Source of the DNA: Roseovarius salincola
GTDB taxonomy: Bacteria > Pseudomonadota > Alphaproteobacteria > Rhodobacterales > Rhodobacteraceae
NCBI RefSeq assembly: GCF_026891095.1
Contig: NZ_JAPTNL010000001.1
Location: 62,001-126,000 of the forward strand
Direction: 5' to 3'
DNA length: 64,000 nucleotides
Made by a program: the position numbers and the translations under genes
Notes under the pieces: generated by a model
The model's database searches: none
What the model was told of the DNA's origin: nothing
Seen by the model: the letters and a program-made list of their open reading frames with translations, nothing else
Shown here: one piece after another, positions 1-9,783 of the stretch
Position numbering within the stretch: the first letter of the stretch is position 1
Layout of the letters: the number at the start of each line of letters is the position of its first letter

Positions 1-1
1 C

Positions 2-325
2 AATTACTGGGCCAGTTGGTGCGCCCCTTGCCGGGTGGAACATCCCAATCTCGAGCAACTTGCGGAGCAAGGGGTCGCGATTTACGGTGTGAACTACAAG
101 GACAAACCCGCCAATGCTTTGAAATTCCTCAAGGATTTGGGCGATCCCTATGCTGCCATCGGCGCCGACGAAAATGGGCGCATGGCGCTCGATTGGGGCG
201 TTTACGGCGTGCCGGAGACCTATGTCATTGACGGACAAGGACAAATCATTTTCCGCTTTGCCGGGCCGATCACAGACCGCGTGCTGGAAAATCAGATCCT
301 GCCCGCCATCGAAAAGGCACGCTGA
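2..325 (+). CDS. ccmG: CcmG/DsbE-family thiol:disulfide oxidoreductase (5' truncated by window edge)
   Basis: This is the C-terminal part of a thioredoxin-fold protein; the reading frame is already open at the window edge, so the start lies outside. The visible part begins with a WCAPC active site (WCxPC) and about 65 residues later has the GVPETYVID segment, which contains the cis-proline loop typical of CcmG/DsbE, followed by the GxIxxRFAGPI ending. Family members are membrane-anchored periplasmic reductants that keep apocytochrome c or CcmH cysteines reduced during cytochrome c maturation. The rest of the ccm cluster would be expected upstream. The stop codon is followed after 5 bases by the palindromic GTACRAAACG element. 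Assignment to this family is firm; CcmG rather than another DsbE-like protein is inferred. Confidence 0.85.
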   Translation, partial: NYWASWCAPCRVEHPNLEQLAEQGVAIYGVNYKDKPANALKFLKDLGDPYAAIGADENGRMALDWGVYGVPETYVIDGQGQIIFRFAGPITDRVLENQILPAIEKAR

Positions 326-330
326 CTTCT

Positions 331-403
331 GTACGAAACGTCCGTTTTGTACGCCGGTTTTGTACCCAAATCGCCCCTTCGGCGAAAAGGTTTGTACAAA
401 ACC
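331..403. repeat. Palindromic multi-box element, copy 1 (GTACRAAACG boxes)
   Basis: Starting 5 bases behind the ccmG stop are an arm GTACGAAACG (331-340), a TC spacer and its partner CGTTTTGTAC (343-352), then a third box GGTTTTGTAC (356-365) and an inverted fourth box GTACAAAACC (394-403) after a small CGCCCCTTCGGCG hairpin. The same arrangement occurs behind mltG at 35609-35678. No known family is recognised. It could be an RNA hairpin, a protein-binding site or a small mobile palindromic repeat. Confidence 0.8.
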
Positions 404-418
404 CGAAAACCCGCCCCT

Positions 419-466
419 TCATCTGGCTGAAAATACCTCGGGGGGTCCGGGGGGCTGGCCCCCCGG
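419..466 (+). repeat. Intergenic hairpin repeat, copy 1 (ATACCTCGGGG family)
   Basis: A conserved block TCATCTGGC...AAATACCTCGGGG is followed by a hairpin with arms CCGGGGGGC (447-455) and GCCCCCCGG (458-466). It sits between the convergent ends of ccmG and acnA. Reverse-orientation copies lie at 28278-28327 and 62200-62247. The hairpin may act as a terminator-like or processing element; this is an inference. Confidence 0.8.
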
Positions 467-483
467 CCTGACCCTGGAAGAAC

Positions 484-510
484 GAAAAAGGGCGGCCCGG
501 AGGCCGCCCC
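484..510 (-). terminator. Rho-independent terminator of acnA
   Basis: Read on the minus strand, arms GGGCGGCC and GGCCGCCC flank a TCCG loop and are followed by TTTTTCGTT. It lies about 25 bases past the acnA stop codon. Confidence 0.85.
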
Positions 511-533
511 TGAAACGCGGTGCCGCGCGCCGA

Positions 534-3287
<2,754 letters not shown>

Positions 3288-3368
3288 CTGGCCTTCCTTT
3301 CACTCTCAAGGCAGGAATTCGCTGGCTTGCTTCTGACCTATTTGAAAAGACCGATCAAGGGGGTCGGA

Positions 3369-3389
3369 TGCAATTTGTATACTATTGCA
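3369..3389. promoter_or_regulatory. Inverted repeat between acnA and the DUF1223 gene
   Basis: Arms TGCAAT (3369-3374) and ATTGCA (3384-3389) are separated by 9 bases that include GTATAC. It lies 82 bases upstream of acnA in the divergent promoter region and could be an operator. The binding factor is unknown; the iron or redox state is a plausible signal for acnA but nothing in the site shows it. Confidence 0.35.
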
Positions 3390-3497
3390 CACAGAAAATC
3401 GGTGGATTCGCGCCGTCCCCGCAGATCACCGGGCAGATCACCGGGGTCTCGCAAAACCTTGATTGGTCATTTCAGGCCGGACTAGATAGGAAGAAAC

Positions 3498-3551
3498 ATG
3501 AAGCGAGAGACGATGACCCAAAGAGCCCAAGCCCGCAAAAGAGCATCATGA
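3498..3551 (+). CDS. Possible 17-residue leader peptide ahead of the DUF1223 gene
   Basis: An ATG preceded by AGGAAGAAAC opens a 17-codon frame encoding MKRETMTQRAQARKRAS. Its stop codon TGA overlaps the ATGATG start of the next gene, which itself lacks a good ribosome binding site. This arrangement suggests translational coupling. The peptide is strongly basic and carries no recognisable domain. It could also be chance, since it is short. Confidence 0.35.
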   Translation: MKRETMTQRAQARKRAS

Positions 3552-4273
3552 TGACAACGCCGACGCGCCGGGCGATCCCGATCCTGTTGCTGGCTGTTTT
3601 CACCGCCATTTCCGCCGCCGTCACGGCACAGGCGGACGAGAACCGCCGCGTGGTGGTGGAGCTGTTCACCTCGCAGGGCTGTTCGTCCTGTCCGCCTGCC
3701 GACGCCTTGCTGCGCGAGCTTTCGGAGCGTGACGACGTGGTCGCGCTGGCGCTGCATGTGGATTACTGGGATTACATCGGCTGGAAGGACAGTTTCGCCA
3801 GCCCCGACTTCACCGCCCGTCAGAAAGCCTATGCCTATGCCAGTGGCAAGCGGATGGTCTATACGCCCCAGATGGTGATCGGCGGGCAACATCAGGTGAT
3901 CGGCACCAAGGAAATGAAGGTCGCCGACCTGATCGCCACCCATCGCGCGCAGCCGCCCGAAGTGGTGCTGGCGGTGACGCGAAAGGACGGGCAGCTCAGG
4001 ATTTCTGCGCAGGCGCCGCGCCCCGTCGAGGGGCCGCTGATCGTGCAGGTGGTGCGCTATATGCCCGATGCCACGGTCGAGGTGCGCCGGGGCGAGAACG
4101 CCGGACTGCGGCTGCCCTATTCCAACATCGTGACCGATTGGGATGTCGAGGGCAAATGGGACACCGCGGCGCCGCTGGCGATGGAACTGCCCATCGAGGG
4201 CGAGAATCCGGTGGTGGTCTTGTTGCAGCACGCGGGCCACGGCCCGATCGCGGCGGTCGCCGAACTGAAGTGA
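3548..4273 (+). CDS. DUF1223 family secreted thioredoxin-like protein
   Basis: A 241-residue exported protein of the DUF1223 family. Residues 4-29 form a signal peptide (hydrophobic run ILLLAVFTAISAAV). The mature part starts with VVVELFTSQGCSSCPPAD, where Cys45 and Cys48 make a thioredoxin-like CxxC motif, followed by the HVDYWDYIGWKD segment characteristic of the family. Its function is not established; a periplasmic thiol role is a reasonable guess. The start chosen is the first ATG of an ATGATG pair overlapping the stop of a 17-codon upstream frame. A longer frame upstream would remove the signal peptide from the N-terminus, so it was not used. Confidence 0.88.
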   Translation: MMTTPTRRAIPILLLAVFTAISAAVTAQADENRRVVVELFTSQGCSSCPPADALLRELSERDDVVALALHVDYWDYIGWKDSFASPDFTARQKAYAYASGKRMVYTPQMVIGGQHQVIGTKEMKVADLIATHRAQPPEVVLAVTRKDGQLRISAQAPRPVEGPLIVQVVRYMPDATVEVRRGENAGLRLPYSNIVTDWDVEGKWDTAAPLAMELPIEGENPVVVLLQHAGHGPIAAVAELK

Positions 4274-4298
4274 ACCCGGAGATTTGAGGAGATTCTTT

Positions 4299-4325
4299 AG
4301 GGGTGGCGGTGCCGCTGCCCCTTTT
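4299..4325 (+). terminator. Probable terminator after the DUF1223 gene
   Basis: AGGGG and CCCCT arms enclose a GC-rich inner region and are followed by TTTT. It lies 26 bases after the stop. The inner stem is imperfect, so efficiency is uncertain. Confidence 0.5.
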
Positions 4326-4390
4326 CTCGACGGTGAGACAAGTTATATTCTGTCGTCACGACGGCGAGACAACGAACCGCATGGAAGATC

Positions 4391-4732
4391 ATGACCGACA
4401 AAGATCAATGGAGGGCCGGCGAGGATGACGGGGACGAGGGTGACACCTCGGTCGTCGTCAAGACGCGCAGTCGCACCAAGCGCCCGCCGCTTTACAAGGT
4501 CCTGCTTCTGAATGACGATTACACCCCGATGGAATTCGTGGTGGCGGTGCTGGAGCGGTTCTTCGGCATGAATCACGCGCAGGCCTTCGAGGTGATGCTG
4601 ACGGTCCACAAGAAGGGCGTCGCGGTGGTGGGCGTGTTCAGCCACGAGATCGCCGAGACCAAGGTCGCGCAGGTGATGGATTTCGCGCGCCGCTACCAGC
4701 ACCCCCTGCAATGCACCATGGAAAAAGAGTAG
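4391..4732 (+). CDS. clpS: ATP-dependent Clp protease adaptor ClpS
   Basis: A 113-residue ClpS, the N-degron adaptor that delivers substrates with destabilising N-terminal residues to ClpAP. The core [16 protein letters not shown] (residues 35-50) contains the Asn-Asp pair of the binding pocket, followed by the [19 protein letters not shown] segment with the conserved His. The first 30 residues are an acidic, flexible extension, the part that enters the ClpA pore in studied homologues. Start ATG has GGAAG 3 bases upstream. Alphaproteobacteria often have two ClpS copies; which one this is cannot be told here. Confidence 0.96.
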   Translation: MTDKDQWRAGEDDGDEGDTSVVVKTRSRTKRPPLYKVLLLNDDYTPMEFVVAVLERFFGMNHAQAFEVMLTVHKKGVAVVGVFSHEIAETKVAQVMDFARRYQHPLQCTMEKE

Positions 4733-4744
4733 GTAGGCACCGCC

Positions 4745-5740
4745 ATGCGCAGCCCCATACGCCTGTCGCTGGCCCTTGAGGCGGGCGATGTCGTGTTGCC
4801 CGAGGCGGCGCGGATCGCCGTCTTTACGCCGCGCGCGGGCGACGACCTGTCGCCGCTGCCCATGGGGTGCTGCCATGTGATCACCGGCTTTCGCCCCGAT
4901 CACGATTATTTCGCGGGGCTGGGTTATGCCTGTGCGGTCTCGCCCGAGGGGCGTTACGGCGCAGCGCTGGTCTGCCTGCCGCGCGCCAAGGCGCGGGCAC
5001 GGGCGCTGATCGCCGAGGCGGTGGCGGTCACCGACGGACCGGTCATCGTGGACGGCGCCAAGACCGACGGGATCGAATCACTTCTCAAGGAGTGCCGCAA
5101 GCGTGCCACCGTCACCGGGCCGGTCAACAAGGCGCATGGCAAGCTGTTCAGCTTTCCCGCCGGGCCGGGATTCGAGGATTGGGCGGCGCATGGCCCCGAC
5201 ACGATCGAGGGCGGTTTCGTCACCGCGCCGGGGGTCTTTTCGGCTGACGGGATCGACCCGGCCTCGCGCTTTCTGGCCGATCATCTGCCTGCGAAACTGG
5301 GCAAGACGCTGGCGGATCTCGGCGGCGGCTGGGGCTATCTGAGCGCGCGCGCACTGGAAGGGCGCGACGAAATCGAAGCCCTGCACCTGATCGAGGCCGA
5401 TCACACAGCGCTGGACTGCGCGCGCCGCAACCTGCCCGATGCGCGCGTCTTGCTGCATTGGGAGGACGCCACGCGCTGGCGCCCGGAAGCGGCGTTGGAC
5501 TGTGTCATCACCAACCCGCCCTTTCACACCGGGCGCGAGGCCGACCCGGAACTGGGCCGCGCCTTTATCCGCGCGGCGGCGGCCTGTCTGAAACCGGGCG
5601 GCCAGTTGTGGCTGGTGGCCAACCGGCATTTGCCTTACGAGGCCGAGATCGAACGCCATTTCACCCGCGTCGAGGAAGCGGCCGGGAACACGCGCTTCAA
5701 GATCCTGCACGGGCGGGGGCCGTCTCGCAAAGGGCGGTGA
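4745..5740 (+). CDS. Class I SAM-dependent methyltransferase, RsmC/RlmG type
   Basis: A 331-residue two-domain protein. The N-terminal half (1-165) resembles the non-catalytic domain of RsmC. The C-terminal half is a Rossmann methyltransferase with motif I DLGGGWGYLS (191-200), an acidic residue in LIEAD (216-219) and the NPPFH tetrapeptide at 257-261, the signature of N2-guanine rRNA methyltransferases. RsmC methylates G1207 of 16S rRNA and RlmG methylates G1835 of 23S rRNA; which target applies is not decidable from sequence alone. It starts 12 bases behind clpS with a weak ribosome binding site and is probably cotranscribed. Confidence 0.85.
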   Translation: MRSPIRLSLALEAGDVVLPEAARIAVFTPRAGDDLSPLPMGCCHVITGFRPDHDYFAGLGYACAVSPEGRYGAALVCLPRAKARARALIAEAVAVTDGPVIVDGAKTDGIESLLKECRKRATVTGPVNKAHGKLFSFPAGPGFEDWAAHGPDTIEGGFVTAPGVFSADGIDPASRFLADHLPAKLGKTLADLGGGWGYLSARALEGRDEIEALHLIEADHTALDCARRNLPDARVLLHWEDATRWRPEAALDCVITNPPFHTGREADPELGRAFIRAAAACLKPGGQLWLVANRHLPYEAEIERHFTRVEEAAGNTRFKILHGRGPSRKGR

Positions 5741-5786
5741 ACTGGCCTAGGGTGGCGCGCGGCAGAATCATCAGAGAGGTCTGCAC

Positions 5787-6587
5787 ATGTCTTTTTCCAT
5801 CTCCGGCAAGACCGCCATCGTAACCGGCGGCGCCAACGGGATCGGGCTGGCCATTGGCCGGCACTTCGCAGACAAGGGCGCCAATGTCATGTTCGCCGAC
5901 ATGGACGAGGACCGTCTGGTCAAGGAGCTGGGCGCCAATGAGGAGGCGGAGAACATCCGCTATTTCGCGGGCGATTTGCGCGAGCGGCTGACGCTGGCGA
6001 ACCTTCTGTCGGCGACCATCGACGCCTTTGACCAGGTGGATATCCTGATCAACGCCTCGCGCCAGGTGATCCAGTCGGATGCGCTCAATCCCGATGACGA
6101 TGCGATGGATCAGCTTTTGCAGCAGAACCTGATGACCTCGCTCCGGCTGACGCAGATGGTCGCCAAGCGCATGATCAAGCAATCCGAAGGCCAGGACGAA
6201 GGCTGCGCGGGCACGATCGTCAATCTTTCGTCGATCGCGGCGCGGCGCACGCATCCTGACCTTATGGCCTATTCGGTCTCGACCGCCGCGCTGGACCAGA
6301 TGACACGCAGCATGGCGGTCGCGCTGGCGCCCTATCGCATCCGGGTCAATGCGCTGGCTTTCGGGTCGGTGATGAGCGCGTCGCTCAAGGAAGCGCTGCG
6401 CGAGAACCGTGACTTTCGCGCCGATATCGAGGAGCATACGCCGCTGGGGCGGATCGCTTCGCCCACGGAACTGGCCGAGGCGGTGCAATATCTGGCCTGT
6501 GACGGGTCCTGCTTCATGACCGGGCAGATCATGACGGTGGATGGCGGGCGCTGCCTGCTGGACCCGGTTGCGGCCCCCGCCCATTGA
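5787..6587 (+). CDS. SDR-family protein with a degenerate active site
   Basis: A 266-residue short-chain dehydrogenase/reductase fold protein. The nucleotide-binding TGGANGIG motif (13-20) is intact and the Ser148/Ser149 pair is present. However, the catalytic YxxxK is YSVST (Tyr162 to Thr166), so the lysine is replaced by threonine, and the structural NNAG motif reads NASR (89-92). Such changes usually abolish classical oxidoreductase chemistry, so a non-enzymatic or altered role is likely. It stands between the rRNA methyltransferase gene and hemF and is probably cotranscribed with them (gap of 19 bases to hemF). The C-terminal FMTGQIMTVDGG is typical of the family. Confidence 0.85.
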   Translation: MSFSISGKTAIVTGGANGIGLAIGRHFADKGANVMFADMDEDRLVKELGANEEAENIRYFAGDLRERLTLANLLSATIDAFDQVDILINASRQVIQSDALNPDDDAMDQLLQQNLMTSLRLTQMVAKRMIKQSEGQDEGCAGTIVNLSSIAARRTHPDLMAYSVSTAALDQMTRSMAVALAPYRIRVNALAFGSVMSASLKEALRENRDFRADIEEHTPLGRIASPTELAEAVQYLACDGSCFMTGQIMTVDGGRCLLDPVAAPAH

Positions 6588-6606
6588 CGACGAGGAGATC
6601 CAAGGC

Positions 6607-7500
6607 GTGACGAGTGGTGACATGATCGAAGAGAAGGCCCGCGCGGCCAGGTGGTTCCGCGCCCTGCGCGACGAGATCGTCGCGGCCTTCGAGGCGCTGG
6701 AGGACAGCCATGCCCAAGGCCCGCTGAGCGAGGCCGCGCCGGGGCGTTTCGAGGTGAGCGAGACCAGCCGCGCCAGCGATGACGGGTCGGACGCGGGCGG
6801 TGGCCTGATGAGCGTGATGCGCGGCGGCCGTGTGTTCGAGAAGGTCGGTGTCAACGTATCCGAGGTTTACGGCACCCTTGGCGAGGCGGCGCAACAGGCC
6901 ATGGCGGCGCGCGGTGTCCCGGGGATGGCGGAGAATCCGCGTTTCTGGGCCTCGGGGATCAGCCTTGTGGCGCATATGCAGAACCCGCATGTGCCAGCCG
7001 TTCACATGAATACGCGCATGTTCTGGACACCGGGGGCCTGGTGGTTCGGCGGCGGGTCCGACCTTAACCCCTGCATTCAGTATGACGATGACACCGCCCA
7101 TTTCCATGCCACTCAAAAGGCGCATCTGGACCCGCATGGCGCGGATATTCATCCGCATCTCAAGCAATGGGCGGATGAGTATTTCTATATTCCGCATCGC
7201 AAGCGGGCGCGCGGTGTCGGCGGGATTTTCATGGATGACCGCAATTCGGGCGACTGGGCGGCGGATTTTGCGCTGACGCAGGATATCGGGCGCGCCTTTC
7301 TGCCCGCCTATCTGCCGCTGGTGGAAAAGCGCCGGGTGCAGGACTGGAATGATGCGGACAAGGATGTGCAGCTTGTCCATCGCGGGCTTTATGCGGAATA
7401 CAACCTTGTCTATGACCGGGGCACGCGGTTCGGGCTGGCCACCGGGCATGATGCGAATGCGGTGCTGATGAGCCTGCCGCCGCTGGCGAAATGGGTCTGA
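6607..7500 (+). CDS. hemF: Oxygen-dependent coproporphyrinogen III oxidase
   Basis: A 297-residue HemF, which performs the aerobic oxidative decarboxylation of coproporphyrinogen III to protoporphyrinogen IX in heme (and bacteriochlorophyll) synthesis. Family signatures are VPAVHMNTRMFW, AWWFGGGSDLNP, the YFYIPHRKRARGVGGIFMDD segment and the ending VLMSLPPLAKWV. Length fits the family (about 280-300). GTG at 6607 is chosen because GAGGAG lies 9 bases upstream; the later ATG at 6622 has no ribosome binding site. It follows the degenerate SDR gene closely and is probably cotranscribed with it. Confidence 0.96.
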   Translation: MTSGDMIEEKARAARWFRALRDEIVAAFEALEDSHAQGPLSEAAPGRFEVSETSRASDDGSDAGGGLMSVMRGGRVFEKVGVNVSEVYGTLGEAAQQAMAARGVPGMAENPRFWASGISLVAHMQNPHVPAVHMNTRMFWTPGAWWFGGGSDLNPCIQYDDDTAHFHATQKAHLDPHGADIHPHLKQWADEYFYIPHRKRARGVGGIFMDDRNSGDWAADFALTQDIGRAFLPAYLPLVEKRRVQDWNDADKDVQLVHRGLYAEYNLVYDRGTRFGLATGHDANAVLMSLPPLAKWV

Positions 7501-7507
7501 GCGCGGC

Positions 7508-8452
7508 TCAGCGCTTCTTGCGATAGGCTCTGAGCTGTTTCTTGCCGCGCCTGGCCAGCGGGCCGGTGCCGTCTTTCCAGCGGCGGTGAATCCAGAACCA
7601 TTGTTCCATGCGCGCGCGCACCTGCGCCTCGAGGCGGTCATTGACCTCCTGGGTCATGGTGACCGGGTCGCTGACGGGCACGGGGCTTTCGACATGGACG
7701 TGGAAATTGAGTCCGTCCGGGTCGCGGATGCCCCAGACCGGCACCAGCGGCGCATCATATTTGAGCGCCAGTTCGGCCGTGGCCAGCGGCGAGAGCGCGG
7801 GTTTGCCGAAAAAGTCGAGCGGCACCCCGTCAAGCGCGTTGAGATCGGTCAGGATCGCCAGCACGCCGCCCGAGCGCAGGTGTTTGACCATCTGCATCAT
7901 GCCGCGCCGGCCCTGCTCGAACATCGGCTGGCTGATCGTGCCCATGGCACGGGTATAGCGCCGGTTGAAGAAATCATTGGCCATCGGGCGGTAGAAGATG
8001 CCCATCTCGAAGCCCTGTTCGATCATCGCCACGCGCGCGGCGTTGAAATTGCCGAAATGGCCGGTGACGAAGATCACCGGGCGCCCCTGGCTGCGCGCGG
8101 CGCGGATCACCTCGAGGCCGGGGCCTTCGACAGGGGCCTTGCGGGCAAGGGCGATGAAGGCATCGGGGGAGTAGAGTTCGATCATGTTGCGCCCGGCATT
8201 GTCGGGCACGGCGCGGATCAGGCGGCGCACTTCGGATTCGGGCAGGTCGGGCAGGACATGGGCGAGGTTGTCGCGCACCCGCGCGTCATAGCCCGCCACC
8301 GGCGCGATGATGCGTGACGTGACCCAGCCCATGAAGGGCACCCGCCAGCGATAGGGCAGAAGCCGCGCCATCGCGATCGGGGCATACATGGCAAAGCCGA
8401 GCGCGGTGTCGCGCAGCCGGTCGGCCAGGGGAGGGGGGCTGGTGTCGCTCAT
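7508..8452 (-). CDS. LpxL/HtrB-like lysophospholipid acyltransferase
   Basis: A 314-residue membrane-associated acyltransferase of the lipid A lauroyl/myristoyl transferase family. The motif block is VIFVTGHFGNFNAAR (residues 126-140). The family motif is HX4[D/E]; here His132 is followed at position 137 by Asn rather than an acid. Further family features are YRPMANDFFNRRYTRAMG and the ending RMEQWFWIHRRWK. Likely role: late acylation of lipid A from acyl-ACP, or acylation of another lipid such as ornithine lipid. ATG at 8452 is used; 20 residues could be added with an upstream start, but neither has a strong ribosome binding site. Convergent with hemF, 7 bases apart. Confidence 0.82.
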   Translation of the reverse strand: MSDTSPPPLADRLRDTALGFAMYAPIAMARLLPYRWRVPFMGWVTSRIIAPVAGYDARVRDNLAHVLPDLPESEVRRLIRAVPDNAGRNMIELYSPDAFIALARKAPVEGPGLEVIRAARSQGRPVIFVTGHFGNFNAARVAMIEQGFEMGIFYRPMANDFFNRRYTRAMGTISQPMFEQGRRGMMQMVKHLRSGGVLAILTDLNALDGVPLDFFGKPALSPLATAELALKYDAPLVPVWGIRDPDGLNFHVHVESPVPVSDPVTMTQEVNDRLEAQVRARMEQWFWIHRRWKDGTGPLARRGKKQLRAYRKKR

Positions 8453-8523
8453 GGTCGGGTCGCGCCTGCTGATTTTTGCGCCAGACATACGTGGCGCGGG
8501 GCGTTTCCACAAGCCTTGGGCGA

Positions 8524-9660
8524 TCAGTCCGGCGGATCGCGCGGCGCCGTATCGCCTGTGTCATCGGGGTCGGGGGCGGTGGCAAGTGTGATGTCGCCCG
8601 CCGCCGCGAGGCGGCGGATGGCGTTGACCACCTGGCTCATGGCGGCTTCGCCGTCGGTCAGGCTCACGTCGCCCCGCTCACCGATCTCTTCGCGCAGCGC
8701 CTCGGCCATGCGGCGTGACATGTTGGAGAGGATGAATTCCGCCGCGTCGTCGAGCCCGGCGGAGCGGGCGCCCGCCAGCGCGTTGACCAGCACGGGCTGA
8801 TCCACCTCGCGGGTGACGCGGGGCACATCGAGCGGCGCGAGCCGTTCGGGGACATGGACGAAGGTGAAGATCGCCTTGCGCACGAGGCGCGCGAAATCGA
8901 CATCGGTCTCGTCAAGGCCGTTGAGCACCGCGTCGCGGGTGGCGGCGGCGGTGGAGTTGAGGATCGCGCCGACACGTTCCACCGGCCCGGAGTCGAAGGC
9001 GGTTTCGGGCACGTCGTGCAATTCCCCCGCGAGCGCGAGGCCGATGCGGTCCACCGCCTCGGGCGAGACGGCGCCGGTGCGCGACACGGCGTAGGTGATG
9101 CGCCTTGCCTGATCGCCGGGCAGCCGGCCCAGCAATTCGGCGGCGCGTTCGGTCGCGAGTTTCGAGAGCATCACCGCGGCCACCTCGGTGCTTTCGCGCA
9201 TGAGGATATCGAGCAAGGCATCCGCCTGGGCGGCGCGCACCTGTTCCCAGGGGTCGCCGAACTGGCGCACCCCGGCCTCCTTGCGCAGGCGGGCGGCGGT
9301 CTGCGCGCTGATGCGCCCGTCAAGCGCCGAGAGCGCCCCGGCCACCCCGCGCGGAAAGGTGAGGCCCATCGCCTCGAGCTCGCTGGCGAATTCGGCCACC
9401 ACATCGGCCAGCGTGGCGCGGTCCACATATCGCATCGCGCCCATCTGGGTGGTCAGACTGGCCTGAAGCGGATCGGGCAGGTCGCCAAGCGGCACCTCGG
9501 CCCCTTCCTTGAGCAGGAAGCGCACGATGATCGCGGCCTTCTGGCGGCGGGTCAGACGGGCGGCGGCGGCGCTGCGCGGTACCGGCGACGAAGACGACGG
9601 CGGCGGCGCCTGCGACGAATCCGGTTGTGTCAGGCGGGCAAGCTGTGTGCGCTGCGTCAT
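8524..9660 (-). CDS. fliG: FliG-like flagellar motor switch protein (orphan)
   Basis: A 378-residue protein with the FliG layout: a Pro/Ser-rich N-terminal tail (1-35), an N-terminal domain starting RLTRRQKAAIIVRFLL, a middle domain (about 130-240, including WEQVRAAQADALLDILMRES with the PEQ-like region weakened), and a clear C-terminal torque domain: RLVRKAIFTFVHVPERLAPLD, VTREVDQPVLVNALAGA, EFILSNMSRRMAEALREEIGE. FliG forms the C-ring and interacts with the stator MotA. No other flagellar gene is visible nearby, so it is an isolated copy. It starts with a strong ATG and precedes the acyltransferase gene by 71 bases on the same strand. Confidence 0.85.
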   Translation of the reverse strand: MTQRTQLARLTQPDSSQAPPPSSSSPVPRSAAAARLTRRQKAAIIVRFLLKEGAEVPLGDLPDPLQASLTTQMGAMRYVDRATLADVVAEFASELEAMGLTFPRGVAGALSALDGRISAQTAARLRKEAGVRQFGDPWEQVRAAQADALLDILMRESTEVAAVMLSKLATERAAELLGRLPGDQARRITYAVSRTGAVSPEAVDRIGLALAGELHDVPETAFDSGPVERVGAILNSTAAATRDAVLNGLDETDVDFARLVRKAIFTFVHVPERLAPLDVPRVTREVDQPVLVNALAGARSAGLDDAAEFILSNMSRRMAEALREEIGERGDVSLTDGEAAMSQVVNAIRRLAAAGDITLATAPDPDDTGDTAPRDPPD

Positions 9661-9725
9661 CGCGGTCCTCGTTCAGGCAGTGAGGTTGCATGATAGGGCC
9701 GCAGGGATGAAGAAATGTCTAAAAC

Positions 9726-9751
9726 GCGAACGGGGCGCCCGATGGCGCCCC
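9726..9751 (-). terminator. Probable terminator of the small secreted protein gene
   Basis: Minus-strand hairpin with perfect arms GGGGCGCC and GGCGCCCC around ATCG, followed by GTTCGCGTTTTAG. The T-tract is interrupted. Confidence 0.55.
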
Positions 9752-9783
9752 GCAACAGCAGGATTGCTGATTGTCCGCTGGTG

